From an uncultured Oscillospiraceae bacterium (GTDB lineage: Bacteria > Bacillota > Clostridia > Oscillospirales > Ruminococcaceae): a stretch of 64,000 nucleotides of DNA. Of this stretch, positions 35,605 through 44,533 are shown in pieces; position 1 is the first letter of the stretch; each line of letters starts with the position of its first letter. The notes under the pieces are model-generated. The model was not told the DNA's origin. It saw only the letters and a program-made list of their open reading frames with translations, and did no database searches. Location of the stretch: NCBI GenBank assembly GCA_910577365.1, contig CAJTMU010000003.1, positions 25,171-89,170 on the forward strand. The letters are read 5' to 3'. The position numbers were made by a program, and so were the translations under genes.

Positions 35605-36384
35605 TTGGCGAGGATAATTGCTGTAACAAATCAGAAGGGCGGAGTAGGCAAGACTACAACATGCAGTGCCATTTGCGGGGGGCTGACCCAGTTGGGATAT
35701 CGTGTGCTGGCGGCAGATCTTGACCCGCAGGGTAATCTGAGCTTCAGCCTTGGCGTTGAAGCAGATGACAGCTATACGATTTATGATGTGCTGAAAGGGA
35801 ACTGCGAGCTTACGGATGCCGTTCAGCAGGGTGAAGTGTGCGATGTTGTGCCGTCTAACATACTGTTGTCGGGTCTGGAGTTGGAGATGACGGGTGTGGG
35901 GCGTGAGTATGTACTCAGTGAGCAGCTCAGCACAGTAAAGGATAACTACGACTTTATAATTCTGGACACGCCTCCCGCGCTGTCGGTGCTTACGATAAAC
36001 GCATATACAGCTTCCGATGAGCTTGTGATACCCATGCTTTGTGAGATACTGTCGCTTCAGGGTATAGCACAGCTTAAGCAGACTATATTTGCGGTGCAGC
36101 GCTATTACAATAAGTCCCTTAAGGTTTCCGGCATATTACTGAACAAATACAATTCCCACTATATGCTTACCCGTGAGGTGGAGGAGCTTGCCGCGCTGAT
36201 AGCGGAGCAGCTTGACAGCCGCATCTTCAAAACAAGGATAAGCGCCAGCGTTGCGATAGCCGAAGCTCCGGCGCACGGAGAGAGCATAATGTCTTACTCG
36301 CCTAAATCAAAATCGGCAAAGGAATATATGGATTTTATAAAGGAACTTATCGGTCCTGTCGGTAAGCGCAAAAAACAGTCATGA
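35605..36384 (+). CDS. ParA/Soj-type AAA ATPase
   Basis: This 259-aa protein matches ParA/Soj ATPases: deviant Walker A NQKGGVGKTTT (signature lysine residue 11), Walker A' AADLDPQGN and Walker B FIILDTPPAL. It would dimerise on ATP and bind DNA or a polar partner. The start is TTG 35605 with GGAGG 7 nt upstream. No ParB with a CTP-binding domain or parS-like array is seen. The next gene overlaps by 4 nt and encodes a ComFB-like protein, so the pair probably acts together, perhaps positioning a complex rather than the chromosome. Confidence 0.92.
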   Translation: MARIIAVTNQKGGVGKTTTCSAICGGLTQLGYRVLAADLDPQGNLSFSLGVEADDSYTIYDVLKGNCELTDAVQQGEVCDVVPSNILLSGLELEMTGVGREYVLSEQLSTVKDNYDFIILDTPPALSVLTINAYTASDELVIPMLCEILSLQGIAQLKQTIFAVQRYYNKSLKVSGILLNKYNSHYMLTREVEELAALIAEQLDSRIFKTRISASVAIAEAPAHGESIMSYSPKSKSAKEYMDFIKELIGPVGKRKKQS

Positions 36385-37124
36385 AGGAAAGCGCAAGCGT
36401 GCCCGAAAAGCGGGCTAATAAAACGGTCGGTGCTTTGAAGGAAGATAGTGCCACTAAAAAGCGAAGAACAGCCGCTAAGGCAAGTGCAAGCAAAAAGGAC
36501 AACCCCACTGTTAAGAAAAGGGATTTGGAAGGTGTGTCATCAGTCGCTCCTAAAACGGAAAAGACTGAAGCACGGCAAACGGCGAAAAAGAATGTAAAGA
36601 AGTCATCCGAAAAAGCCGCGGACGTTAAGTCTAAGCAAAATGCTGATGAAAAGACAGATAAGGCAGGCACAGGCAGCAAAACTCCTCAGGTAATGAAGCT
36701 GATTGAGCCGTTGGGAGATGTAAACCCCGTAATAATTGCGGGAAAAAGCCGCATTCCGCAGCAGCTTCGCGGCAAGGCTCCGCTGTCGCGGATAATGCGG
36801 CGTGAGGCGGCTGAAATTTTTGGCGAGGCATTCTACACCGACCCGAACGAAGTTCTTACGGTAAATCTGACCGAGTTGGTTATAAAGGAGAGCACTGGTG
36901 AGCTTTTGCGGCGCTTTAATGCTTGCTGTTGTGATAAATGTATCGAGGAACTTTCGTGCCGCGCGGCGGAAAAAGTCCCTTCAAGATTCGTCAGGGTGAC
37001 AAGGGCAGAACTGGAGCGCGGCATTTCCGAGCTTGAGGAACAGAAGGAACCGCTTAGGAAGTCGGCTTTGTCTGCAATGATACGTGAGCTTCTCGGAAAT
37101 AAAAGGCGACATTTTCATAATTGA
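36381..37124 (+). CDS. ComFB-like protein with lysine-rich N-terminal tail
   Basis: This 247-aa protein has a Lys/Ala/Ser-rich, probably disordered tail (1 to about 100) and a C-terminal domain with the ComFB pattern: VNLTELVIKE, then CCCDKC (Cys182-184 and 187), Cys193 and VPSRFVRVT. ComFB-family proteins have been reported as cyclic-dinucleotide receptors, and the CxCxxC cluster resembles the family's zinc site. Its ATG overlaps the ParA-like stop (ATGA), so translation is coupled. Proximity to PilZ and GGDEF genes supports a c-di-GMP role; this is inference. The basic tail could bind DNA or RNA. Confidence 0.7.
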   Translation: MKESASVPEKRANKTVGALKEDSATKKRRTAAKASASKKDNPTVKKRDLEGVSSVAPKTEKTEARQTAKKNVKKSSEKAADVKSKQNADEKTDKAGTGSKTPQVMKLIEPLGDVNPVIIAGKSRIPQQLRGKAPLSRIMRREAAEIFGEAFYTDPNEVLTVNLTELVIKESTGELLRRFNACCCDKCIEELSCRAAEKVPSRFVRVTRAELERGISELEEQKEPLRKSALSAMIRELLGNKRRHFHN

Positions 37125-37130
37125 TAATCA

Positions 37131-37176
37131 ACAGCGTATGGTTGACATTCATAGAGTTAACTATACGCTGTTTTTG
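37131..37176 (+). terminator. terminator of the ParA-ComFB unit
   Basis: Stem ACAGCGTAT (37131-37139) with ATACGCTGT (37163-37171), further inner pairing, followed by TTTTT. Confidence 0.8.
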
Positions 37177-37293
37177 TAATTAAACTCACATGATATGGTA
37201 TCTAAAAAACAGTTTGCCCCCAAAAATTAAAATAGCAACTGTCGGTTGACAGATTGAAAGCGTAGATTGGTGGTCTGTTACCTTAAAAAAAGC

Positions 37294-37326
37294 TATAATG
37301 AAATTGTCATAAGAGCTTATGACAAT
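37294..37326 (+). promoter_or_regulatory. -10 element and 11-bp inverted repeat operator of the XRE gene
   Basis: TATAAT at 37294-37299 is followed at once by a perfect inverted repeat ATTGTCATAAG-AG-CTTATGACAAT (37303-37326), covering the expected start of transcription. The position fits an autorepressor operator. No clear -35 is seen. Confidence 0.65.
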
Positions 37327-37347
37327 ATTTTTATAGGAGGATATTAT

Positions 37348-38310
37348 ATGATTTTTGCAGACAAACTTATACAGCTTCGCAAAAAAAGCGGTTGGTCACA
37401 GGAGGAGCTTGCAGAGCAGCTTAATGTAAGCCGACAGTCGGTTTCAAAGTGGGAGGGCGCGCAGAGCTTTCCCGATATCGAGAAGATAGTAAAGATGTCG
37501 CAGCTTTTCGGGGTGAGCACCGACTACCTTTTAAAGGAGGACGAGGAGGAGCCGTCGTTCGCAGAAATCGACGAAGCACCTAAGGTAAGGCGTGTTACCA
37601 TGGAGGAGGCGTCAGAATTTCTGACAATTAAAGAGAACACATCAAAGCAGATAGCTTTCGCATCTTTTTTATGCATTGTTTCACCCGTCTGCCTGCTGCT
37701 TCTCGGCGGATATCACGCGTACACGGGCGCGATAAAAGACTACACCGCAGGTGGTATAGGAATGACTGTTCTGCTCATTCTGGTGGCGGCAGCGGTGGCG
37801 ATTTTCATTTCGGTCGGAGGCAAGACAAGACGTTTTGAGTACTTGGAAACCGAACTGTTCGAAACTGAATACGGTGTAAGCGGAATGGTAAAAAAACGCC
37901 GCGACCAATTTGCGGACAAACACACGCGGTACAATATTGTAGGCACCGTTCTGGAAATATTTTCAATAATTCCGCTTTTTGCGGGAGTATTCGTGTTTGG
38001 GGAAAACGAGTTAATGATGACAGTTATGCTGTGCTGTCTGTTTCCCATAGCGGGAGTGGGGGTGGTTTTCTTTATTCTTGGCGGAGTGAAATGGTCAAGC
38101 TATGAAAAACTGCTTCAGGAGGGCGAGTACTCTGTAAAGAATAAGAAAAGCAAGGCTTTTCACGGTGCGTATTGGGCAATAATTACCGCAGTATATCTTG
38201 CGGTCAGCTTTACGACAACCGGCTGGGGCTGGACATGGTTTATCTGGGTTATAGCCGGCGCGTTATATCCTGCCCTGCTGGCAATGCTAAGACCGCACCA
38301 GAGCAAATAA
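37348..38310 (+). CDS. XRE-family regulator with C-terminal membrane domain
   Basis: This 320-aa protein has an N-terminal helix-turn-helix (residues about 7-60; WSQEELAEQLNVSRQSVSKW) and about six hydrophobic segments from residue 100 onward. The arrangement matches membrane-bound XRE regulators common in Clostridia. ATG 37348 follows TAGGAGG; the 27 upstream in-frame codons cross the promoter and operator. Autoregulation through the inverted repeat at 37303-37326 is likely. Target genes are unknown. Confidence 0.85.
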   Translation: MIFADKLIQLRKKSGWSQEELAEQLNVSRQSVSKWEGAQSFPDIEKIVKMSQLFGVSTDYLLKEDEEEPSFAEIDEAPKVRRVTMEEASEFLTIKENTSKQIAFASFLCIVSPVCLLLLGGYHAYTGAIKDYTAGGIGMTVLLILVAAAVAIFISVGGKTRRFEYLETELFETEYGVSGMVKKRRDQFADKHTRYNIVGTVLEIFSIIPLFAGVFVFGENELMMTVMLCCLFPIAGVGVVFFILGGVKWSSYEKLLQEGEYSVKNKKSKAFHGAYWAIITAVYLAVSFTTTGWGWTWFIWVIAGALYPALLAMLRPHQSK

Positions 38311-38315
38311 TACGA

Positions 38316-38340
38316 GCGCCCGCGGGATTTCCGCGGGCGC
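38316..38340. terminator. bidirectional terminator
   Basis: Perfect 10-bp G+C-rich stem GCGCCCGCGG/CCGCGGGCGC with a GATTT loop, between the convergent XRE and cellobiose phosphorylase genes. Confidence 0.8.
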
Positions 38341-38365
38341 TTGCGCTTAACTTGCTATAACCAAT

Positions 38366-40888
38366 TTAACCGAGCACTACCTCGACCTCATGTACTCCGC
38401 CCTCAAAAGCGGGAATAACGTTCCCGCCGACCGCCTTGCCGTCCACCGTCATGCTCTTAACGCCCGAGCAAACGTGATTGGGATTGCTTACGGTAACGTT
38501 GTAGGTAGCCCCGCGGAACAGGCGCGAAATCTTGAAGCCGTCCCACTCATGAGGAATGGAGGGGTCAATCATAAGCCCGTCATACTGTGGCTTAACACCA
38601 AGGATATACTGCGATATCGCCACGAAATTCCAAGCCGCCGTACCGGTCAGCCAGGAGTTCTTAGCCTCGCCGTGGCGCATACCGTCCTTGCCTGCTATCA
38701 TCTGAGCGTAAACATACGGCTCGGTGCGGTGCAGGTCGGACATCTCCTCGCGGAACGCGGGAGCTATTTTGCTGTAATACTCAAACGCCTTGTCGCCGCG
38801 TCCCACAGCAGCTTCCGCGCATACTATCCAAGCGTTGTTGTGGCAGAATACGCCCGCGTTTTCCTTGTAGCCGCCCGGATAGGTGGATATCTCGCCGTAC
38901 TGGATAAGATACTTTGTAAACGCAGGATTGTTCAGCACCAGACCGTGCTTGGAGTTAAGGTACTTGTCAACGCTGTCCAGCGTAGCAATATCGCAGCCCT
39001 TGTCCTTGCCGAGACCCGCCAGAACGCACCAGCCCTGCGGCTCTATAAATATCTTGCCCTCCTCGCATTCCGAAGAGCCGACCTTGTTGCCGTTGTGGTC
39101 GTAGGCACGCAGGAACCATGCTCCATCGTAGCCGTGCTCCATTGTAGCCGCGCGCATCTTCTCAATTTCAGCCTCGGCGCGCTTCGCTTCGCTTTCGTCG
39201 CCTTTAAGTCTGCACATAGCCGCGTATTCGGGCGCGATAAAGCAGAACATACCTGCTATCATCACCGACTCTGCCACATTACTGTAAAAAGGCTTTTCGG
39301 TGAACATTTCCTTGTTGTTGTATGTCTGGAAAGATTCACCTGGCTTGTCGGAGAAGCAGGACAGGTTCAGACAGTCGTTCCAGTCGGCGCGGCCTGCCAG
39401 CGGCAGCCCATGGGGGCCTATCTTTGTGCAGACATGGTTGAACGCGCGCTTCATATGGTCGAGCATGGTGTCCGCAAGCTCCGCCTTGTTTTCATAGGGC
39501 ACTTTCTCGTCAAGAATGGACACATCGCCTGTTTCCTTAATATACTGCGCTACCGCGAGTATCATCCACAGCGGGTCATCGTTGAAGTTCGAGCCAAGCT
39601 CGTGATTGCCCATCTTTGTAAGCGGCTGGTACTGATGGTATGCTCCTCCATCTTCAAGCATGGTTGCGGCAAGGTCGATAAGGCGTTCTCTCGCTCTCTC
39701 GGGTATCTGGTGAACAAATCCGAGCAGATCCTGATTGCTGTCGCGGAATCCCATTCCGCGCCCGATACCGCTCTCGAAATAAGAAGCGGAGCGCGACATG
39801 TTAAAGGTGACCATGCACTGGTACTGATTCCAGATGTTCACCATGCGGTTTACCTTTTCGTCGGGGGAATCAACGCTGTACTGGGTAAGCAGTCTGCTCC
39901 AGTATTCCTTAAGCTCGTCGAACAGCTTGTCCGCCTTTTCGGGAGTATCGCACAGAGCCATCATCTCCTGTGCCCTTTTCTTGTTGATAACGTTCTTCAG
40001 CGGCTTCTTGTTTCCGTTTCCGTCAACAGTATAGCTGGCGGTGAGACCCTCATAATTTCCGCTTTCGTCAAACTTTTCACCGACGGGCATCTCTACATAT
40101 CCCAAGCAGAACACAAATTCTTTTGTCTCGTTGGGAGCAAGCTCCAGCTCAATATAGTGCGAAGCCACAGGTGACCAGCCCTCCGCCACGGACATATTCG
40201 GCTTGCCCGCGAAAACCGCGTCGGGGTGCTCAAATCCGTTATACAGTCCGAGGAAGCTCTCCCTGTCGGTGTCGTAGCCGTTTATGGGACAATTTACAGC
40301 ATAGAATGCGAAATGGTCGCGGCGCTCCTTGTATTCGGTCTTGTGGTAGATGGTCGAGCCGAGTATCTCCACCTCGCCCGTATTGAAATTCCTTTGGAAG
40401 TTGGTGGAATCGTCGTTCGCGTCCCAAAGGCACCATTCAAGGAAGCTGGTGAGTTTAAGCGACTTCTTTTCGCTGCTTTCGTTCTTTATGGTTACTTTCT
40501 GTATTTCACCATTAAAATTCTGAGGAACAAAGAATTTTACCTGCGCCTTTACACCGTTTTTAGCACCGGTAATGATAGTATAACCCATGCCGTGGCGGCA
40601 TTCGTAGCTGTCAAGCTCCGTTTTCACTGGTGACCAGCCGGGATTCCATACAGTATCGCCGTCCTTTATGTAGAAATATCTTCCACCCATATCAACGGGA
40701 ACATTATTGTAGCGGTATCGGGTTATGCGGCGCAGACGAGCGTCCTTGTAAAAGCTGTATCCTCCCGCGGTATTGGAAATCAGCGAGAAAAAACCCTGCG
40801 TTCCAAGATAGTTTATCCATGGATAGGGGGTGCGGGGAGAGGTAATGACATACTCTCTTGCACTGTCATCAAAATAGCCGAATTTCAT
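38366..40888 (-). CDS. cbpA: cellobiose phosphorylase (GH94)
   Basis: This 840-aa enzyme matches GH94 cellobiose phosphorylase, which splits cellobiose with phosphate to glucose 1-phosphate and glucose in the cytoplasm. Key stretches are SFLEWCLWDANDDSTNFQRN (substrate cleft), RGMGFRDSNQDLLGF and ADWNDCLN (residues 501-508), which holds the catalytic aspartate. There is no signal peptide. SD AAGGAAGGA precedes ATG 40888. The promoter carries two LacI/CRE-like operators, suggesting sugar-responsive control. The related cellodextrin or chitobiose phosphorylases cannot be fully excluded by eye. Confidence 0.9.
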   Translation of the reverse strand: MKFGYFDDSAREYVITSPRTPYPWINYLGTQGFFSLISNTAGGYSFYKDARLRRITRYRYNNVPVDMGGRYFYIKDGDTVWNPGWSPVKTELDSYECRHGMGYTIITGAKNGVKAQVKFFVPQNFNGEIQKVTIKNESSEKKSLKLTSFLEWCLWDANDDSTNFQRNFNTGEVEILGSTIYHKTEYKERRDHFAFYAVNCPINGYDTDRESFLGLYNGFEHPDAVFAGKPNMSVAEGWSPVASHYIELELAPNETKEFVFCLGYVEMPVGEKFDESGNYEGLTASYTVDGNGNKKPLKNVINKKRAQEMMALCDTPEKADKLFDELKEYWSRLLTQYSVDSPDEKVNRMVNIWNQYQCMVTFNMSRSASYFESGIGRGMGFRDSNQDLLGFVHQIPERARERLIDLAATMLEDGGAYHQYQPLTKMGNHELGSNFNDDPLWMILAVAQYIKETGDVSILDEKVPYENKAELADTMLDHMKRAFNHVCTKIGPHGLPLAGRADWNDCLNLSCFSDKPGESFQTYNNKEMFTEKPFYSNVAESVMIAGMFCFIAPEYAAMCRLKGDESEAKRAEAEIEKMRAATMEHGYDGAWFLRAYDHNGNKVGSSECEEGKIFIEPQGWCVLAGLGKDKGCDIATLDSVDKYLNSKHGLVLNNPAFTKYLIQYGEISTYPGGYKENAGVFCHNNAWIVCAEAAVGRGDKAFEYYSKIAPAFREEMSDLHRTEPYVYAQMIAGKDGMRHGEAKNSWLTGTAAWNFVAISQYILGVKPQYDGLMIDPSIPHEWDGFKISRLFRGATYNVTVSNPNHVCSGVKSMTVDGKAVGGNVIPAFEGGVHEVEVVLG

Positions 40889-40982
40889 ATAGACCGTCCT
40901 TCCTTGTACAGCTAACGCCGTACAACCTAAATTTATACTTGACAGGGGAATGCTTGCGGCAGCAGCCGAAAATCACACGACC

Positions 40983-41055
40983 CGAAAACGGGTTACACCC
41001 TTGGATAAATTATACACTACTTTTGTTTAAATTACAAGTATTGAAAACGGTTACA
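40983..41055 (-). promoter_or_regulatory. cellobiose phosphorylase promoter flanked by two LacI/CRE-like operators
   Basis: On the minus strand TTGTAA (41032-41037), 17-bp spacer and TATAAT (41009-41014). A TGTAACCGTTTTCAA site (41041-41055) lies just upstream of the -35, and a second site TGTAACCCGTTTTCG (40983-40997) lies just after the -10. The first fits the CcpA cre consensus closely. Confidence 0.75.
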
Positions 41056-42117
41056 CAACAAATTTATTTTTGATTTTTATTCAGAAACGAGTAAAGGGCA
41101 GTCATATATGATAATCTTAACTGGATTTCATGTGATATTTGCGTTTTGACATAGTTCAGCAATGTGGGAGCGGCACGCCGGTAAAGATGTGATTATTCGA
41201 CATGTTTTTTGGATTCCGAAGTTATAAAAATAGAAAAAGCTTATTGGTTTGACGATTTTAGAAACATTTCGTATATATCACGTGATTATAGCCAAAACCG
41301 TTTAAACCAAGCCAGAATTATTTCAGGCTAAAGAGAGATACACAATTAGGACGATTTGTTGAGAAGCACGCAGTAATTTGGTAATGCCTGTTTTGGAATT
41401 TTGCTGTTTTCTATATTTATGCAGCTTTTATATTTCCCATTGGGCTTGTGTTATGATTTGAGCAGACTGCCAAAGTCAATTTAACATAAAAAATGAAGCG
41501 CAGCATAACAATTCCTTATCAACAAAATTTTTTGGACTGAAAAAATTGATTTAAGCATCAGCCTGTATATAAAATATTACTCTAAACTGAATTATTTAAA
41601 TATGAAATTTTCCGCGACTCGCCTTAATGCGCAATCTTCGCTTCGCTGCATGTTATGCATTCAGGCTCTCAAGAAAAATTTCCCGTGTCAACATTGCATT
41701 AACTTTTTCTACAAGCTGCGAATTTTTATTATATTTTTCAGAAATACCTTGCAAAATATTTTCATTTCTGATACAATAAACACTATAAGGAGCTGCTTCA
41801 ACTAAATACTAACCCATACTGTCTGTCAGATACATGATGTTGTGTTTAATATCAACAAAACACCCGACAAATATTTGTTACAAACGCCAAAATATCTGTT
41901 TAATACCGCTTGCAGCCCGAAAAAATGCCCTTTTTTTGTGCAATGTGACAGCTTGACACCCATTTTAAGGCTGCGTTTTTGTCAACGTTAGTGAAAATAT
42001 ATAAAGAGGTTTAAAAATATTTGTTGACTTAGGCTCTTTTATTTTCAGCCGACATTTGGTATTATATTAGTAGCGGCGAATAGCTGAATAATAAATGTGT
42101 ATTAGGAGGTCATATAA
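41056..42117. other. 1.06-kb intergenic region
   Basis: AT-rich stretch between the divergent cellobiose phosphorylase and msmK-like genes. It holds a repeat copy at 41596-41729 and, near 42057-42065, an extended -10 (TGGTATTAT) that may drive msmK. No credible gene is seen elsewhere in it. Confidence 0.6.
41596..41729 (-). repeat. dispersed intergenic repeat, copy 8 (long form)
   Basis: On the minus strand it reads GCTTGTAGAAAAAGTTAATG, AATGTTGACACGGGAAATTT, GAGAGCCTGAATGC, GAAGCGAAG, and CGCGGAAAATTTCATATTTA, matching copy 3 along its whole length including the outer 30 nt. No SD or gene follows this copy. Confidence 0.7.
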
Positions 42118-43260
42118 ATGGCAAGCTTATCACTCAGAGGCATATACAAGCGCTACCCCGGCGGCGTTGTGGCAGTATCCGACGTCAACATAAACATTAA
42201 GGATAAAGAATTTATCGTTCTTGTAGGTCCTTCCGGATGCGGTAAATCCACCACTCTGCGTATGATCGCAGGTCTTGAGGAAATTTCCGAGGGCGAGCTG
42301 TTCATCGGCGAACGTCTTGTAAATGACGTTGCTCCTAAGGACAGAGATATCGCGATGGTTTTCCAGAACTATGCATTGTATCCCCATATGACGGTTTTCG
42401 ATAACATGGCTTTCGGTCTGAAGCTCCGCAAGACTCCTAAGGATGAGATCAAAAAGCTGGTTGAAGAGGCTGCTAAAATACTTGATATCGCTCACCTGCT
42501 TGACAGAAAGCCGAAGGCTCTCTCGGGCGGTCAGAGACAGCGTGTTGCGCTGGGTCGTGCTATCGTTCGTGATCCTCAGGTGTTCCTTCTTGACGAGCCG
42601 CTGTCCAACTTGGATGCTAAGCTGCGTGCTCAGATGAGAACCGAGCTTTCCAAGCTCCATAAGAAGCTGGGTACGACCTTTATCTATGTAACCCATGACC
42701 AGACAGAGGCTATGACGATGGGTGACAGAATCGTTGTTATGAAGGACGGTTATGTTCAGCAGATCGATTCTCCTATCAACCTTTATGAGAATCCTGTAAA
42801 CAAGTTTGTTGCGGGCTTTATCGGTTCTCCTCAGATGAACTTCATCAACGCGAAGCTGCTGATGATGAACGGCAAGTACACCGTAGAATTCGGCTCGGAG
42901 GACACCAAGACCTCCAGAGGACGCAAGTTCTATGTTGAGCTTCCCTCCGCTAAGGCTGACAACGAGGTACTTAAGTACTATGTTGACAAGGAAGTTATTC
43001 TCGGCATTCGTCCCGAGAATATTCACGATGAGGAGATGTTCCTGTCCAACGCTAAGACGGGCATGATCGAAGCTACCGTTGACGTAACGGAAATGCTCGG
43101 TGCCGAAACATATCTGTATCTCACCTGTGAGGGTATCCCGCTTACCGCGAGGGTATCCCCGAGATGTACCGCTCGTCCTCAGGACGTTGTCAAGCTGGCT
43201 CTCGACCCGAACAAGATTCACTTGTTCGACGCGGCTGACGAGCACTCCTTGCTTAACTGA
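42118..43260 (+). CDS. msmK: sugar ABC transporter ATP-binding protein (MsmK/UgpC type)
   Basis: This 380-aa ATPase has Walker A GPSGCGKST, signature LSGGQRQRVALGRA, Walker B VFLLDEPLSNLDAKLR and the C-terminal TOBE/OB regulatory region typical of MalK-like subunits. No permease or binding protein is adjacent. In Gram-positives such orphan ATPases power several sugar importers, and here it could serve cellobiose or alpha-galactoside uptake. AGGAGG precedes ATG 42118. Its codon usage looks highly optimised, suggesting strong expression. A good terminator follows. Confidence 0.93.
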   Translation: MASLSLRGIYKRYPGGVVAVSDVNINIKDKEFIVLVGPSGCGKSTTLRMIAGLEEISEGELFIGERLVNDVAPKDRDIAMVFQNYALYPHMTVFDNMAFGLKLRKTPKDEIKKLVEEAAKILDIAHLLDRKPKALSGGQRQRVALGRAIVRDPQVFLLDEPLSNLDAKLRAQMRTELSKLHKKLGTTFIYVTHDQTEAMTMGDRIVVMKDGYVQQIDSPINLYENPVNKFVAGFIGSPQMNFINAKLLMMNGKYTVEFGSEDTKTSRGRKFYVELPSAKADNEVLKYYVDKEVILGIRPENIHDEEMFLSNAKTGMIEATVDVTEMLGAETYLYLTCEGIPLTARVSPRCTARPQDVVKLALDPNKIHLFDAADEHSLLN

Positions 43261-43274
43261 TAGTTGCATTATTG

Positions 43275-43305
43275 CGGCGCGGCTGGTTTTAGCCGCGCCG
43301 TTTTG
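43275..43305 (+). terminator. terminator of the msmK-like gene
   Basis: 10-bp stem CGGCGCGGCT/AGCCGCGCCG with a short loop, followed by TTTTG. Confidence 0.9.
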
Positions 43306-43325
43306 TTTCATATTAGGGGGTTAAA

Positions 43326-43703
43326 ATGAAAAGTGGTTTATGGTTGGTCGGGATCTTTCTTTTCGGTATTCTCGCAATGGCGGCGCTGTTTGTCTTTAAT
43401 GCTTTTTTGCTGGTGTTTCAGCTCTATCCTTTGCCGCTTGTGATCTCTGTTTTAGCGGCGGCGGGCAGTGAAAGGCTGTTTGGTAAGCTCCGCAGGAAAT
43501 ACGGCTTTAGTGCTTGGGTATTCTGGATATTGGCTTTTTTGCCCCATGTTATTATTGGCACGGGAGCTGTCGCGGCTATCTACGTTGAATTGAAGATGGA
43601 TATATATACTCTGTATGCGCTTACGTTGGGCTTGCCATACGGTATATCCGGCGCGATATTCACATACTTGTCGGCTAAAAAGTTAAAGGAGGAACAGCAA
43701 TGA
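43326..43703 (+). CDS. small membrane protein, tandem family member 1
   Basis: This 125-aa protein has three to four hydrophobic segments and a shared loop with its neighbours, RLFGKLRRKYGFSAWVFW, followed by a FLPH turn. AGGGGGTT is the SD. It overlaps the next gene by 4 nt. The family (this gene, the next and the broken third) appears to have grown by duplication. Function unknown. Confidence 0.7.
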   Translation: MKSGLWLVGIFLFGILAMAALFVFNAFLLVFQLYPLPLVISVLAAAGSERLFGKLRRKYGFSAWVFWILAFLPHVIIGTGAVAAIYVELKMDIYTLYALTLGLPYGISGAIFTYLSAKKLKEEQQ

Positions 43704-44518
43704 AAAAATTTCCGACAATAATTCTGATTTTTGCGGTAAGCGCCGTTTTGTTTATGATACAGATAATAGTAAACCTGTTCGTGGTATACCCCTATATTTT
43801 CCTCGCGGTCATATTTTCGGGGGCGGCGGCTTTTGCGGTATCCTGTTTTTATAAGATGTTTCGCGGCAGGGTGGGGTGCGGTGCGCTTTTGTTCTGGGTG
43901 ATAGCTTTCGCGCCGCAGTCCGCCTTTGGATTGGGATATTTTATCTGGGCGGTTTGTATGAGGGCGATGGGGTACGGCTTTATCGGAGTGGGCGGGGTTC
44001 TGTGCTTTTATGATATGCCCGTAACAGCCGCCGCGTATGCCATTTTGGGGGGAATATTCACGGCAGTGCACAAAGCCGTCGAAAAAAAGGAAAGCCTTAA
44101 CCTGAAAAAGGTGATCGCGGTGATTCTGCTGATAGTTATCGGCACTGCGGCGCTGCTCTTTATGGTCATCGGCGGTACGCTTATCGGATATGTGGCGGAC
44201 CGTGAGGTCGGCGGTGTCGGGCTTATTGTTCAGATCGTCATTGCCCTGGTGGGAACTTTCGGTATCGACAGGCTGAGAATACTGTACAGGAAAAAATACG
44301 GTATAAAAGCGCCGCTGTTCTATTTGTGCGCGTATGCTCCGATAGCGGCATGGGTGGGTTACGCAGTGATATCCTCTGTATCTCACGGATATCCATATTC
44401 ATATTACGGCAATACTATCACGGCAATGGCGATTGTTCTGGCGGGCGCGCTGCTGTGGCCTGCCGTTTTGGCGCTTGTGAAAAGGGCGAAAATCAAAAGC
44501 GACTCGCAGAGCGGCTGA
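43700..44518 (+). CDS. membrane protein, tandem family member 2
   Basis: This 272-aa polytopic protein contains two copies of the pattern seen once in its neighbours, the second being RLRILYRKKYGIKAPLF followed by AYAPIAAW. It looks like an internal duplication of the 125-aa unit. ATG 43700 overlaps the previous stop (ATGA) and GGAGG lies upstream, so the two are translationally coupled. No catalytic motif is seen. Confidence 0.7.
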   Translation: MKKFPTIILIFAVSAVLFMIQIIVNLFVVYPYIFLAVIFSGAAAFAVSCFYKMFRGRVGCGALLFWVIAFAPQSAFGLGYFIWAVCMRAMGYGFIGVGGVLCFYDMPVTAAAYAILGGIFTAVHKAVEKKESLNLKKVIAVILLIVIGTAALLFMVIGGTLIGYVADREVGGVGLIVQIVIALVGTFGIDRLRILYRKKYGIKAPLFYLCAYAPIAAWVGYAVISSVSHGYPYSYYGNTITAMAIVLAGALLWPAVLALVKRAKIKSDSQSG

Positions 44519-44533
44519 AAGGGAAGTACAGAT

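Noticed and set aside
38390..40174. A 594-aa open frame opposite cellobiose phosphorylase
   Set aside because: Antisense shadow of a gene with clear GH94 motifs; no start signals or family features.
42130..43311. A 393-aa minus-strand frame opposite the MsmK-like gene
   Set aside because: It reads through the complement of Walker and signature motifs and the terminator; no independent support.
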